Below the pieces are notes generated by a model. That model was not told where the DNA came from. It saw nothing but the letters and a program-made list of their open reading frames with translations, and made no database searches. A DNA stretch of 64,000 bases from Hormiphora californensis (taxonomy: Eukaryota; Ctenophora; Tentaculata; Cydippida; Pleurobrachiidae): NCBI GenBank assembly GCA_020137815.1, contig CM035353.1, positions 6,009,597 to 6,073,596 of the forward strand. Direction: 5' to 3'. Positions 18,777-34,804 of this stretch are shown here, piece after piece. Numbering within the stretch: position 1 is the stretch's first letter; each line of letters starts with the position of its first letter. The translations under genes were made by a program, and so were the position numbers.

Positions 18777-21700
18777 GGGGAGATAGAGGGATAGAGAGTT
18801 GATTAGTTGTTTGCTGCTCGAGTTTGGACGAGATATCAATCAAAACTATGCCCCAGTTGGGCTCAGTTTTATAGTTTTATTAATCAAAAAACATTTCTGC
18901 CGAAAACAACACCAATACAATATAAGAGCTCGAATTCTTTGGATTAAAGAGATTCTCAGAATCTCAGTTCATAGAACAAGAATAAGATGAATGATGATCA
19001 ACTCCTCCTCAACATGGGCTCATTTAATCTGACTAAGTGCAGCAGGTCTCTAACATTGCAACGATCTATGGAGGAAGATATTGGGCAAGAGCTGCTGCTC
19101 TTACTCAATCTTGTAGAGAACCTTAACAATCACTCCAATCTCGAATGTTGGATCTCCCTCTCTCTCATTCCACGGTATCTCTCACAGCGAGTATAATGTT
19201 GTCCGACATGGTATGTGGAGTAGCAAAATGTGACAAGCATAATACATGATTGCTACATCTTGCAGCCGCCTGGTAATTCGAGCAGTAAGAGGAAATGCAA
19301 GAGGGGGGAGGATCATTTAGAGAGATGCTGTTATCAAGCTGAGGGATTGTGAGAAGTTTACTAAACTAAAAAGGATACAAGCACATCACATAGTGCTGTA
19401 AAGAACTTTACTAAACCGGTTACCGGGCTAAATAAAATTTATAAAAGTTGGTATATTTGAGCATGACATATTGACTTCTTCGTCCTGTATGAACAAGAGT
19501 GTGATTCACAATATGAGCAAGAGAATGAAATGCAGCAATAAGACACAACGTCACGGACCACGGCCTTTACATAATACTGATCAAGACAGGGGCTACACTA
19601 GCGTATAACTATTAACTACTCAAGATTCAGTATTGTACACAATATAGCCTCAATTTCCGGTGACCTCTTCTAGTTAACGTCACCGATTATTAAATCAGTG
19701 TTACATCTTACATCTAGACTCTAGACGAGATGTACAAACTACAAACAGTTTCTCATATAGGCCATGGTGAGCAGCTTGGTCTATGTACACAATACAAAGC
19801 AAACAATCAGCCGTGATCAGTTGTACGGCACTGTAGATAAGTTGTGTGGAAGTAGTCATTTGCAGGTTGAGTGGGGTAGCAAACTATCAACCACAATATA
19901 TATAACCAGCGACCAGAGCATTGAAATGAATCAAAAGCAAGTAGCACCTTACTAAATTACATCACCTATTATATAGCTTGTGTATATACGTCACAATTAG
20001 AGCATATACTGTATGTCACATGGGGCGTGACAGTTTGAATGTCAAGTAGTTTAGTAAACAATGACGTGAGCGGTTTTAAAATCAATTTAAGTTGTTGTAA
20101 CAAGCTAGATGTTATAACAAGCTAAGATTAAAGCTTAGAAAACAATCAAGTCAATCAATGGACTGGAAAATAAATATTCGAGGTACAACAACTGTGTGGT
20201 ATAACCGTCAATAGAGCTACCACACAAAGCTAGTGGACCTCAGTACGAAGGGGTATGTAGCAGCAGGTGGCCCACTACACAACACATATTGAGGATTCAC
20301 CCGGGAGCAACTAGCTCATATATGTAACGGTCAAGGGAGAGATAGGACACCAGCTGTATTAGCATCAGGTTTCAAATTATGACTTTTTTTTTCGTTGTGG
20401 CGGGTATTTCTCTCTCTCTATAGTCTCTTTATCTCTCTCTTTCTCTCTATAGTCTCTTTATCTCTCTCTCTGTCTCTCCCTATCATTATCTTCTATGCTG
20501 GTTTATCTCAAACTACACGAATAAAAGGTTACATACTATCACCAAACACAAAATTCAAAAGCGCAATGTTTTCTATGGCAGGCCTTGAGAAACAGAAAGG
20601 AAGGCAAACTATGCGGAGAAGTGACGATAAAACAGGCGGGATGAGAAAGTGGGATGATGTCAGGCGGTGCCATGGTGTGCTGACCCGTTCTCACGCACTC
20701 AAAAAGCGATGAGAGAGAGGTCAGGAATCACGCTGACAGGACACAGATACACGCGGGTTAAGAGTTTTCAACTCCAGCCTTGAAAGATAAGATTCCGATT
20801 GAGCCGCTAAAATATCCATGTCTATCACCTCGGGTTACCATGGTAACTACGGTCGCAGGGTGACGTCATGGTAACTAGGATCGCAATTTACAGGATTGGG
20901 GGGGGGGGACAGTAATAGATTTACAGCACAGCAGTCATCAAACCGTGCCCTGTTTGGTCCACGTGATCAGAAAGTAACAGGTGGGTACTATCAATGCCCT
21001 GTTAGGGTCACAAATGTATGCGATCTGTCACAGATATGCTAACAAGTAAAATACCAAAGTATTATTTCAGAGATGTACATTATCTCAACCACTTTACTGT
21101 CACAAACAGTGAACAGTCAGAATCAAACAAAAGTCATGAAAAGTTCTAGCTATTGTCAAATAAAACAGAGGTTTGTCAGGAAAACGACCACATGAGAAGT
21201 GTGTCCTGAAGCAATTAAACGAGAGAAAGAGTGTAGAGCGAGAGTGAGAGAGATGGAGAAAGAAAGAACTGAGAAGTATATTTCACAAGTCAGCTCCATC
21301 ATGTATATAGAGGCCACCTAATACCTATTATATCAACTTCCTTCACCGCAAGCTGACACATTATCAACCAGCATACAAACAAGGATCTGATAGGTAGCAG
21401 GTTTCACGTTACCTATTTCTAACAGATCTTAACAGAGTTTTTGGTTATTCTCTCTTGGCTGTCCCAGAGAGAATCTAAACTCTGTCAATCTAAATACGGC
21501 TAATAAACGGTTATCAAATCATCCAACTATCTAAACGATCTTCTAACACCAAGTCTATAATGGAAATACCCGTGATGCAACACGGTGCCATCTCTACTAA
21601 ACGGCAGATGACTTAAGCCAAAGCAAAAAGGCAGTACAGTCAAAAACCACGAGCCTGGATTTGAAACATAATACGGCGTGAGAAATGAGACACACATACT

Positions 21701-21780
21701 GAGAAAAGAGTCATGAAAAGGCTATACTGTAGTGTATACACAATAACGCTTCATACGTAATGACGTAGGAAGTGCGGACA
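18024..21780. other. Long gene-free stretch upstream of the tetraspanin gene
   Basis: No exon or known protein recognised. A (GA)n microsatellite lies at 18703-18795. The block GGTTACGAAGTCA...AATTTCATTACCA occurs twice (about 17498-17545 in tetraspanin intron 2 and 18488-18561), so it is a dispersed repeat. CTCTCTATAGTCTCTTTAT repeats sit at 20410-20475. A G9 run is at 20898. Confidence 0.5.
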
Positions 21781-21783
21781 CCA

Positions 21784-23600
<1,817 letters not shown>

Positions 23601-23639
23601 ATCGAGAGTCGAGACTAGTCATGACTGCCGGGTGGGCTC

Positions 23640-24125
23640 TAGGACTGTAACTCACCTGGACTGTAACTCGAAAGTGAGTTATTGTCCGAAAATTGGCGTC
23701 GACTTTTTATTTTTTGGTGACTTTCTGTCCGCTTTATTTTCGACTTTTTGCTAGGACAAAAAGTAGATAGCTAGGACAAAATGTCGAAATTTAAACTCAC
23801 CTGGTTTTTACCGTAAAACCCAACCCAACCCTAATACAGCCCTAACCTCGAACCCAAACAATAACCCTAACACTACTAGAAGGGAATATAAACCAGTGAA
23901 CTCTCGTTTCCGGCCTATCGGCCGCAATCTCGAGTTCCCATGAGAGGTGAGTTAATGTCCTTTTGGACTCTAACTCACCCTAAATAGTGGGGCGGACAAA
24001 AAGTCACCAGATCCGGACTATAACTCACCTAGATTCGAGATTTTCAAAATGTGAGTTATAGTCCGAAATTTTCGAGTTCGAGTTCGAGTTATCGTCCATT
24101 CGAGTTTTTGTCCGGTACCCGAAAA
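23640..24125. repeat. Region of repeated GTGAGTTATAGTCCG / CGGACTATAACTCAC motifs
   Basis: At least seven copies of a GTGAGTTA-type motif and its complement (AACTCACCT) occur in both orientations, together with repeated 'aggacaaaaagt' and 'cgactttttgtcc' blocks. The arrangement suggests nested inverted repeats of a MITE-like family. A short AACCCTAA-rich patch lies at 23820-23875. Confidence 0.55.
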
Positions 24126-24411
24126 CTATATTCAAGACCGTATTTCAATTCGAAACACTTTTGCCCTATTTTTCGCTGATCCCTTGAACGAACCCCACAA
24201 AAGACTACCGCGATTCACAGCCCACAGGTGGCCCAAAGACAGAATCATACCAAGGTGTGCAATGACATAATTTGGTAAATATAGCTCGTTACTTTTTCAG
24301 GCTGTCTCACACAGGGAAACATCGTCGTACCTGAAATGTCGAAGAAAAGATTAAAGGAGAAATTATATTTTAGATCCGGCTGTAAACGATTGGCAAAATA
24401 AAACACAACGA

Positions 24412-24417
24412 TTTATT
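24412..24417 (-). terminator. Candidate polyadenylation signal for the Hook gene
   Basis: TTTATT on the plus strand (AATAAA on the minus strand), about 590 bp beyond the Hook stop. No nearer canonical hexamer was seen, but a variant signal could be used instead. Confidence 0.3.
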
Positions 24418-25006
24418 TTCAGTAAAAACAAAACTTGTCACATTTTAACAAACTTAATAGATCACCCCGACTGTCTCTCGATCCCAATTTATCTGGTAAA
24501 TATCCCACACACACACCCCTCTGTACAACATGTGTCGATATATTATCATACTTTTCTGGAACGGGTTATTATTGAAAAACGCTGTTTGAAAATACCGACA
24601 CTAATAAAACACACACACTGTAGGATTTCATTTTCATCTCAGAGCCTGGATTATAATTGATCCTAATTATAAGAACGTCGTTAAGAAACTCATAATTGAT
24701 TAAACACAGATTACAATACATTATTGTAATTAAGATCCAGCTGACATTATGTATAATATACCTCCTAATGACACAGTGTTAATATTACAATGTTGGGAGC
24801 TGTTGTTGTACAAAATTAGTGTACACTAAATACACATACATAATTTTTGTAGCAGTATCATAGTCACACAATTACACTCTTTAAAAACTGTCAGTTCACC
24901 CCATCTCCCTCTCTCTCTCCTTATAAGGAATCACATCTTTCCTTATAAGGAATCAGAATATGATCTCCGTCTAGAACATTGTAATGCTGATCTCAAGACT
25001 GTCTCT

Positions 25007-27127
25007 TTATCGGACACCCTGGGGACTAGACCCGCTCTTTCCACTGACTGTACTTCGCCTCATCTCATTTCGCTTTTGCGAGAGGAGGGACCGGGGAGAG
25101 CTTACCTGATGGGAGAGAGGAACATGTATTAGAAATCTGGGGGGGGGGGGTTAAATAAACACGAAGTGTTTTATTCTCGGATCTTTTTTCCTGGGAAAAC
25201 CTTTTTGGGGGGTAAAACTCTCAAAACTCTCATCATGATCATATGATCAGCTAGTTTTGTTGCCTACTCTCGCTGCCGCTCTGATTAATTGTCTGTTCAA
25301 CCAGGGATCAGAATCGAGTTTGAAATACGACAACTGTTTGTCTGTGTGTCGCCTCCGGTGATACTTCTTCTGGTCACTTTTTATATCTGATATCTGGTCA
25401 TCAGTACTGTTCTGTTCTGATCTCGTCTGTTTGTCTGTTTGTTTGGATGTCTGTTTTTCTGTTGGTATGGGTGTCTGTTTGTCTGTTACCGGTGTCTGAT
25501 ACCCTTCCACCTCACTCTATGGTACATGCAGTAATTACATATGCCGTTATAATAATGGAGGTGGATTGGAAAGATATAATTTACATTTTGGTGTTCAAAA
25601 GGGTTCATAATATTGGCCAGTGTCGCTGAAACCCGTAGTGAGGGAGGGTGGTGGTGAGAGAGGGTGGTAGTGAGGGAGGGTGGTGGTGAGGGAGGGTGGT
25701 GGGACTGGTGGCGAGGGAGGGTGGTGGTGAGGGAGGGTGGTGGTGAGAGAGGGTGGTGAGATAGGGTGGTTTCTAAGGGAGGGGGTGGTGAGAGAGGGTG
25801 GTGGTGAGAGAGGGTGGTGGTGAGAGAGGGTGGTGATGAGGGAGGGTGGTTTCTAAGGGAGGGGGTGGTGAGAGAGGGTGGTGGTGAGAGAGGGTGGTGG
25901 TGAGGGAGGGTGGTGGTGAGGGAGGGTGGTGGTGAGGGAGGGTGGTGGTGAGGGAGGGTGGTGGTGAGGGAGGGTGGTGACTGAGGGAGGGTGGTGGTGA
26001 GGGAGGGTGGTGGTGAGGGAGGGTGGTGGTGAGAGAGGGTGGTGGTGAGAGAGGGTGGTGGTGAGAGAGGGTGGTGGTGAGGGAGGGTGGTGGTGAGGGA
26101 GGGTGGTGGTGAGGGAGGGTGGTGGTGAGGGAGGGTGGTGGTGAGGGAGGGGGTGGTGAGAGAGGGTGGTGGTGAGAGAGGGTGGTGGTGAGGGAGGATG
26201 GTGGTGAGGGAGGGCCATTGTAAATTACCTGCGGTTGAAAGCGTTCCTCAAGACCCTTTTTATGGACGTGCATTCCCATTTCGTACCAGGCACTTAGTAC
26301 CATCCTCTCTTCTCTCTCCCGAACTGACTTTAGGTTTTTAGCCTGGAATGAAGGGAACAATAGTCGGAATCACAGTCATGAAAATAACTTGATACTAATT
26401 ACCATACAATATATGTAATGTATCCAGTTAAAATTATATGTTGATATGAAACCACCTCTATTATATTACATGAGTTTTTATAGGTCCATGATTGGCTAGC
26501 ATGTAATCAGTCCAAGCGGTTTTTAGGGGTATATAATGTCTGAGTGTGGGATTGTGGGATTATTGTGGTCAAGAGAATAATTGTATAGTGTACAGACAGA
26601 CAGACAGACAGATAGGCAGAATGAGAGGTTACAGTTCAGTGTAGTGAAGAACTTGAAAAGTGAATTCTGACTGATCAGATCTGACTAATAACCCCCTAAT
26701 TACCTCGAATAGCTGACTAATTACCCCCTATAATTACCTCATCCTCCATCCTTGTGAGAGCCTTCTCTTTCTCAGCGAGCTGTTTTCGGAGTGCTGCAGT
26801 GTCTGGTGAGGGCGATTGGCTGGTCTTGGGATCGATTGCTTTTATAACCTGAAAGGGTTGACGTGGTAAGAAGAGGGATACCATAGTCAATACAAAGAGG
26901 GATACCATAGCCAATATAAATTGGGTTGAATTGTACTTTTAAAAAGTCGTGTGATAAATTGCCGTGTGATAGATTGCCAAGTGATTCAATGGACATCATG
27001 TGGCATACGCTGGGAGACTCCCAGTGGGAGTGGCAGGTATTGCGGAAAGTGATATTTTATTGATCATTATTTCTTGTGTCATGATTATTGCAGGACGCAA
27101 TAGAGCGAGGGCGGGACAGAGAGAAAG

Positions 27128-27217
<90 letters not shown>

Positions 27218-27218
27218 G

Positions 27219-27264
<46 letters not shown>

Positions 27265-27265
27265 A

Positions 27266-27341
<76 letters not shown>

Positions 27342-27719
27342 GAGAGAGAGAGAGATAGATAAAAAAGAAAGGCTCTTTTTTGGGTATATACTGGTTGACA
27401 ATGTGTGCCGAGCATTGTTAAATCTGTGTGCTTACTAGGAAATTGCAAAGGCTCGACTTCAAGCAGCTATAGATCTCTGTGTCTGTACAGTGTGACATGG
27501 GTGTGTGTCTGTGTGTGTGTGTGTGTGTGTCTGTGTGTTTGTGCTCTACGCTCGCACAAACATCATCTCTCCTTGTCTCTCTATCCCTCGACTATATATT
27601 TCACATTCGGTTTCTCTCAATTTATATCTTGAATCTATATTTAAGACGAAGAAAAGAATCCGAGGCATTCAAGGAATGGGCATGGAAATGAGAAACGTGG
27701 ACTAACGATAGTGGGATTT

Positions 27720-27776
<57 letters not shown>

Positions 27777-30069
27777 GAGAGAGAGAGTGAGAGAGAGAGA
27801 GAGAGATAGAGAGATAGAGAGAGAGAGAGATAGAGAGAGAGAGAGAAAGAGAGATAGAGCATGATTCGTTGAGAGAGGGACACTTGCCAGGCCCAGGTGG
27901 CCACAGGACACACCTGACACACACAAACAAACGGTCCTGCATCTCCTGACGTGCAGAACGGGGCATCACATCACGAGCACGTGAAACACATTCATTTGTT
28001 GAAGAGGTGAGGAAAACAACAATTCTTAGATAAAATGTTGGGAGAAAGTATGGTCACTGGTCAGTGTTGAGTGTTGAATCTCACTGTTGATGCATGATGG
28101 TGAATAAACAATCACATGATGAAACAAACATAAGTCAAAACTCTGATAGAACTACACACTTGATCAAATGGATATTTTCTTTGAACGATATTGTGGAATC
28201 ACTATTGACACAATTTTCATCTGATTATTTTACATGTACATGTAGTATGTGGGAGGGTGGGTGGCTGGGGCTGGGTTATTATGCCGAAGGAATTATAATT
28301 CTCAGGACATTATTATATTGAGCTTGGGAGGAATATTACACAGTTCAGCCGCGATTAACTTTCTCATGTTGCATAAATGATAATATAATGTGAGATAGAG
28401 ATAGAGGGAGATAGACTGGGAGAGAGAGAGAGAGATAAAACTGATGATCTCACAGCCGTAGCAGCTTCGAGGCAAATTGTAATACTATTTTACACATAAA
28501 CGTTGGATCATTTTCGCTAATTATTTCTCCAATCTCGACGATGATTTATAAGATATACGTTAGTCTCTCCCTCACTCTGTATCTCTCTCTATTCCTTTCT
28601 AATTCTCCCTCTTACTGCCTCACACACTCTCTCACTATAAGAAATTATTATACTATCGTGTCAGTGTAAACACTTGTAAGAGATCGTGTAATATCCCATA
28701 CATGATATATGACACACAAACACTGAACACACACATCCGGCACCCCCTAATATGTGACATTATATATGTCTGACACCCGTTCCCACTCTGTGTTAGTAAA
28801 CTGGTAAGCAAATCTGATCAAGATTTGATATATATGTTTCTGTATTTCTTTCCGTGTAAATAAGTTTCCATCTTTAAACATTTTACAAACGGAAGTCATA
28901 CTATTCAGATTAGAGCCAATTACATTACCCCACTGTACTCCGCTCCTCCGTCCTCCATCGCGAGTGTGGATCATAATGTGAGATGAACATAATATTATAG
29001 TTGTAATTGAGATTATTATAGGAGTGGAAGAATAAAACTGAGGACGCCCGTTTGAGTGTGTACTGTGTACTATGTATTTGTATTCTCAATTTATTTTTAG
29101 TTGTTTTCTTTAATTGGGTCCTAATGTACAGGATGAAATTAGATGTTGTTGTTATACACTAACAAGACACATGTATCACATCATCAGTTAGATTAACAAC
29201 ATGGTACTACACGTGTAATTGTGTGAAATTAAACAAACAAATTAGTTGATATGTGTTACACACGGGTATATAGACCTTGGCTTCAAACTCCTTGCTAATA
29301 TCCCACAACTAGCATGAAACAAATGCAAGACACAAATTAGAACTAATTAGAACTAATTAATTGGAATTAATGTAGAAAGATAGCTGTGAGCATTTAATGA
29401 AATGAAGATAACATATCGACACATTATAATACAAGTACAATTACCTGTTTAGCCTTTCCGAGGAACCGCTTGTATTTTTCCTCCTGTGCTTTTATCTCAT
29501 CATCCTTCTTTTTAATGATGTCCTAGTAAATAGAGAGAGATGGTAGATGATCTTCAAATCGTTATGAAATTACAGAATGTAACAAAACCACTCCCGATAA
29601 TTTATTGAACCAGGGGAACGTGGAGATGGCAGTTCAATACCATACATCCCGACCCCGATCGTTATACCAGGATACTCGAGGAAAAGGGTGCTTCGCTTTC
29701 CGGTAAAATACCGGGGTAAATCAGGGTCCAATTAATGTACATACCTTGAGGCTATTAATTGCCTCGGCTGCGCTTTTCACCCGTGGCTCCAGCTCCTTGA
29801 TCCTACTATTCTTTTTCTCCATCATCTCCACACTTTCGCGGTGTCTGGCCTTCTCTTGGGACAGAGCATCTTGCAGTTGCATTAGTTCCTGGGGATTATA
29901 AGGGCGGTGATTGTCAGGTACTGACTGTAACATCTCGCACGCCTTTGGCTCGGTGCGGAGAGGACAGTCTTATCAGACAATGTGGTGAGGGACGGGTGTG
30001 AACTGTGAGTAGATGAGCAGTGAGGGAAATGGTGTTAGTATGGACGGCAGTCTTTTTGTCCAGAATATT

Positions 30070-30113
<44 letters not shown>

Positions 30114-33100
30114 TCTCTCTAACCTGGGTTGGAGTTGTGGTGTTGTTTGATATCTTCACATCACTTTCCAACACCGCTATCCGCTGGTTCGCCTCACGCA
30201 GCTCCTCCTCGATCTTTTTCTGGTAGTCCTTACTGTAGAGGGAGGGGTGTTAGTTGGGGGTAGGGGTTGGGGAGGGTAGTCCTTGCTGTTGAGGGAGAGA
30301 GAGTGTTGGTGGTAGGGAAGGGTGTTGGAACTTGGAGTGTATGGTTAGTGGAGTGTTTTAGGGGTTAGGGAGTTTTCGGGGTTAGGGAGGTTTAGGGCAG
30401 GGCTGGGGGTAGGGCTAGATAGGAAAACGATGTAAAATAGCACTCAGACTAAAGGTTTACTTTTCTTTTAGATCCTCTCGAAGCAACTCAATGTCTGTGT
30501 CGGTGATTCCTTGTTCGCTAAGTTGCGTTTTCAAGTTCTTGTTGGCTAGCTGTAACCTAGGGAGTGATGGAGGTTTAGAGTTAGTGTTACACAGCTGGAT
30601 AATCTTGAGATGATTAGGCAGAAATTATTGCTGTGTGATTTGCTCCTAAACCTGGTTTATTATAGATCCATGGGAATCGTGTAATTCAGTTAGGAGATCA
30701 ATTAGTTTGGTAAAAAGCGATCGAGGGGAAAAGGAAATAATTGATAACTGTCTGAATTCTATATCTCATGAAATCTGTCATAAAATAATGATTTGAATAA
30801 TTTGAAAATCTCGTTTCGTACAACCTAGCAATGGTCTCTTTAGCAAATAAGGGTAAAGTAAGAGGGGGTGGTGTTGTAGTAAGACCCTGTTCATGGGATG
30901 TTCCACTGTCGATCGCAACAACGCTACACAGGTGACAGGAGTTATAACATTGAAATTTCCCGAAAAATAAAATAAAAATGAGAGAGTGATGGAGACATGT
31001 ACTGATAAATAGAGACAAGAGAACATGGGAGAAAGATAGAAAATAGAGTTTTAATACCTGGCGATAGTTTCCTTCACTTGAGGAGACACAGGTCCAGAAT
31101 TATCAGTTGCCCCTCCATGGTCCAAGAACTCGTTTAGACTATTGTCCTTGTTGGAACTATATTGGAGCGTCTCCAGGTTCTCTTTAAGACTCGCCCGCTC
31201 TGAAAGCATTCATTTGATCACATGCCAAGAGTCAAGATGGAATATTGTACATGTGAGTGCGAAGTGCTGCATGTGGCTGCATGATGCATTATTACATACG
31301 CAACGGAGTCAGAGATGAGTTGCTCTGCTAACGATCATAAGTACTACATAATAATGAATTGACCTCGAGAGGAAGGGTTCTCACTTCTCTACCTTGTAAA
31401 AGATTGAAGTTATCACTTTCGATCGCCTCACATTTCGACTTATACCTCTCTGATTCAATTGAACATTTATCTGCCCTTTTCGTCTCTGACAACAGCTCAT
31501 CCTGAGCAAAAGATAACGATGATAAAAACACAATACATGTACTAATACAACTAGCAATGTAATGGCTCTTTAAGTTCTGATTATGAAAGTCTCAAAATTA
31601 AAAGAAAGACTACCTGTAACCGGCGAATATCAACTTTATATTTTTCAAGTTGGGTTTTGTAGATGTTTTGTTTCTTGTTTTCGTCCTCGAGCGATACCTA
31701 TGAAATGGGAAATGGAAAAGTTATATGAAATTCAACCAATTGATGTCAGTATGAAGTATTTAGGCAGTGGAAAAGTTAATGGATCTCCCCCATGCGAATA
31801 AGACGTTTCTACACGCAACTTATTCCGTGTCACACGATCCAATCACACGATCTGTCACATTTCTCAAGCTTATATAATTACTACTTCATCAAGTAGGCCA
31901 CACCCGCTCTTCCCTAACTCCCAACCTTCTTATATAATAACGTACGTATCAAGTCGGGCTATATTTGGGCATGATGCAATACCATATATGGCAGATATAA
32001 TTATATATATCTTACCTTCTCCATAACATAACTATCAATCTGTGCCTCAAGTGATTTCACTTGCTGTTTCAACTCAGGAATCTCCTCCAGTTTCTTCTTG
32101 TACATTTCAACTTGCTGTTCTAGTTTAGCTGGAAGGGGGGGAGGAGGGGTTAGGAGAAATTGGAAAACTAAAACTAGAAGAAGGGGGAGGAGGGGTTAGG
32201 AGAAATTGGGGCAAAGTGTGATATATACTTTGAGATAAATGATATCTGCTATAATAAAAACAGACAAATTAGAAAAAAAAGACAAACAGGCAAACAGACA
32301 TAAACACCTGTGTTTGTAAGTCGGTAATTCAGCTCGTCCACTTCATCCTTCAACCTTTTTGAGTTGCTAGCTTGTTCCTGGAGCTCAACACACTTTTCAG
32401 TCAACTCAGCAATCTCATTCTGGGGGGATGGGGTGGCATTAAAATGGGGCGGAGGATCAGGTGCTGGTTGGGACATATTTTAATGGTGATCCATCGGAGA
32501 AAGTAGTGACAGATAGGAAGAGAGGACAGAGGTAAGGATTGATATATTACCTCGAATGTTTCACACTTTATTCGATAGTCATCACGTGCCAGTTCTAGTT
32601 GATACCTCTCTGCCTGGAAGTTCTCTACCAGTTGGGACATATTGTGGTCTCCGGAGCCCTGACTGCGGGAAATAATATGATTGGGTTATAATGGAGGATA
32701 GTACTCTGTACCACTGTAGTGATACTATGATGACATGTTTGACGGTTTATTTATTTACTTGTTAGCCGATTATTGCTGTTGTTTTCTAACCTATTCCTAA
32801 TATTATACTGAGGAATTGTAGTTGTTTCCTATTACCTATTCATCACATTGCTCATTGACTCATCGTTCTTGCACTTCAACAGGAGCCGCTCGTTTTCAGT
32901 TTGAAGGCCCTCATTTGCTTCACGTTGAATCTGGAGATCTAGCTGTAACTCGTGAACTTTCTGCTTGTATTCCTCCGTCTGAAACACATTACCAAATATG
33001 GACATGGTGCATTACCATTTATGGACATAGTGCGTTACCATACATAATGAGGCATCATGCAATGCAAGATCAGCAGTTAAATGGACATTGCATATAAAAC

Positions 33101-34742
33101 AATTAGTACAAACATAGAATTTACACATTTCACCACGTTTTTTCAATTATGACAAAACAAGCAAATGTAAGAATTACAGGGTGTCCCAGCGGAGGTGGGG
33201 CACAATCGGGACACCCTGTAAATTCAATATACAGGGTGTCCCGATATACACTGTACATTCAATTGCACAATGTACAATATCGGGACACCCTATCCCAATG
33301 TACAGATTACAACCCCATCCCATGTGGCGTAATATTGTTTAACCCCAGCACAGCATGCATACAGCTTTATACGAATGTCACGGATATAAGTAACGTACGT
33401 GCTTCAGTTGACTGTCATAATCCTAGAGGTAGAACAATTAGATACACAACAAAACAGCAGGGGAAGGGTACTTGTTATGTTCTGACCCTCAGCAGAGAGA
33501 GAGGGGGCAGAATAAGGAGGATACAACTCTTAGGTGATTTTCAATGGGAAATGGGGCATAGAATCATGGCTGGAAATGTGGCCTAATCGAAGGTTACACT
33601 GCACGGCTACCTCCAGTTATAGCAAAGTAGCAGGGACATTTTAGCAGAGCTACGAACCGATAAACACGGCGAAAAGAGGTACCCCCACGGACCGTGAGGG
33701 TACCTCTTTTCGTGGGCTGCGGTTAAATATCACTCACCTCTCGAAGGGCTTGCTCAAGTTCTGAGTTTGACGTCAACAACTTTCTCTCGTAATCGTGTCC
33801 CCCCATATTTCGGGGCACTTCACATCCCATTAGTTCCTGGAATAATAGAGAAATGAGATATAATCAAGAAGTTACATGAAAAGGTCAGAATTGTGAGATA
33901 TTTCTATGTTTTTTAACATAACTTGATAGCATATACCCGCTACTCAAGGTACATATCTACACACAACATAATACACATTCTACAGTTCAAAAGTCACTCA
34001 AATATTAAATACTAGTATACTCCCAATTATATATTCAAATCAATGGGAAGGTTCAATTCCACACGCACCTGGATGCACTGCATTACAACGGTTTGATGTT
34101 TCTGTTCCATCAACATGATTCTCTTAACGATCTCCTCCTTGTCATCACAGTGCACTGCACACCCCAAAACGAGCTGTAGAAGGCGACCTGCGGTGGAGGT
34201 GTAATTTGTAGTATAAATGGTTTATGTTGGGGGGGGGGGGTGGGCGGTTTAACTTGTAGACTGTAGTAGTGTGTGTTACGACAATCATTACTGAGATTTT
34301 CAATTAAAATGTCGTGGTTTAACAATTAATTTTTAACTGTTCGACTTACTTAGATGTTCTTCGTCTGCTTTCTCTCCAATCAAATTGCAGTCAGGTTCAG
34401 GAAAGTTCAGCAAATCCATCTCAAGGACTTCAGCATAGTAGTCCATGATAGAGTTCTTAATTCGTCGAAGGTTGCTTACTTTCAACCGCCAGTTTCCGCC
34501 AACATTGTCCTTTAGATTATCTTTAAAATCAAACCAGGCAGGTGCTATCTGGAGAGATAGAAAGAGAGATGCGATTAATGACAATCAAGACAACTAAACT
34601 AAGAAGATGGGATAACACAAACCTGACTCAGAACATCAGCGAGGATGTGGCCGTCAGTTAGGTCGTCAGCAACAAACTCCCCATCTTCTTCATCGTGAAA
34701 CTGACTCAGCCAAACTAACAGGCTGTCACAAACCTCCGACAT
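25007..34742 (-). CDS. HOOK: Hook-family dynein activating adaptor (700 aa)
   Basis: Hook proteins link cytoplasmic dynein-dynactin to endosomal cargo through FTS/FHIP. Eighteen minus-strand exons join in frame: 34742-34623, 34548-34350, 34187-34069, 33836-33738, 32978-32836, 32662-32551, 32419-32308, 32128-32016, 31697-31614, 31501-31393, 31199-31058, 30556-30461, 30232-30124, 29888-29745, 29522-29445, 26848-26738, 26342-26229 and 25105-25007 (TAA). Residues 1-150 are the Hook domain (CDSLLVWL, NVGGNWRLKVSN, RLLQLVLGCAVHC). HQTVVMQCIQEL aligns with the helix whose Gln and Ile contact dynein light intermediate chain in human HOOK3. A central coiled coil follows (LKDEVDELNYRL, QVEMYKKKLEEI), then the conserved tail VIKAIDPK...LRKQLAEKE, ERMVLSAWYEMGM and a last exon PRSLLSQKRNEMRRS. 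The 700-aa length matches vertebrate Hooks (718-728). Which vertebrate Hook it matches cannot be said; a single invertebrate Hook is likely. Confidence 0.96.
25630..26218. repeat. 15-bp minisatellite in the last Hook intron
   Basis: GTGGTGGTGAGGGAG-type units repeat about 38 times between exons 17 and 18. The 15-bp length keeps open frames of Pro-Ser-His-Thr repeats on the minus strand, but the conserved Hook chain skips this block through GT-AG splice sites. Confidence 0.93.
26849..29444. repeat. Large Hook intron 15 with several microsatellites
   Basis: The 2.6-kb intron contains GA tracts at 27109-27356 and 27722-27860 and a (TG)n run at 27497-27530. No additional exon was recognised. Reading frames of Glu-Arg or Ser-Leu repeats are microsatellite artefacts. 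Confidence 0.85.
30078..30118. repeat. (CT)n microsatellite in Hook intron 13
   Basis: About 17 CT units lie a few bases beyond the exon 13 donor on the minus strand. Confidence 0.9.
33176..33293. mobile_element. Foldback element with ACAGGGTGTCCC ends
   Basis: ACAGGGTGTCCC occurs at 33176-33187 and 33231-33242, and its complement at 33208-33219 and 33281-33292. The inner pair (33231-33293) forms a long hairpin closed by AATGTACA arms. It lies in Hook intron 4. Many invertebrate MITEs carry this terminal motif; that comparison is from general knowledge. Confidence 0.55.
33670..33712. repeat. Perfect 15-bp-arm hairpin
   Basis: CGAAAAGAGGTACCC at 33670-33684 pairs with 33698-33712, with a GC-rich loop. 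It sits 25 bp from the donor of Hook exon 4 inside intron 4. Confidence 0.7.
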
Positions 34743-34804
34743 AGGGGCGCATCAACTAGAAAACCGATAGAAAATAGGAGAAATAGGACTATAATAGACT
34801 ATTG

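Noticed and set aside
20395-20712. 105-codon plus-strand frame
   Set aside because: Starts in CTCTCTATAG low complexity and shows no recognisable domain or splice context.
25773-26360. Extension of the Hook C-terminus into Pro-Ser-His-Thr repeats
   Set aside because: The donor CAG|GTAATT at 26229/26228 and the last exon PRSLLSQKRNEMRRS at 25105-25007 match the family's conserved tail; the repeat is intronic.
27000-27448. Long Glu-Arg or Ser-Leu repeat frames here and at 1955, 9585, 16186, 18703, 21784, 27722 and 38102
   Set aside because: They are six-frame readings of GA/CT microsatellites with no unique flanking domain.
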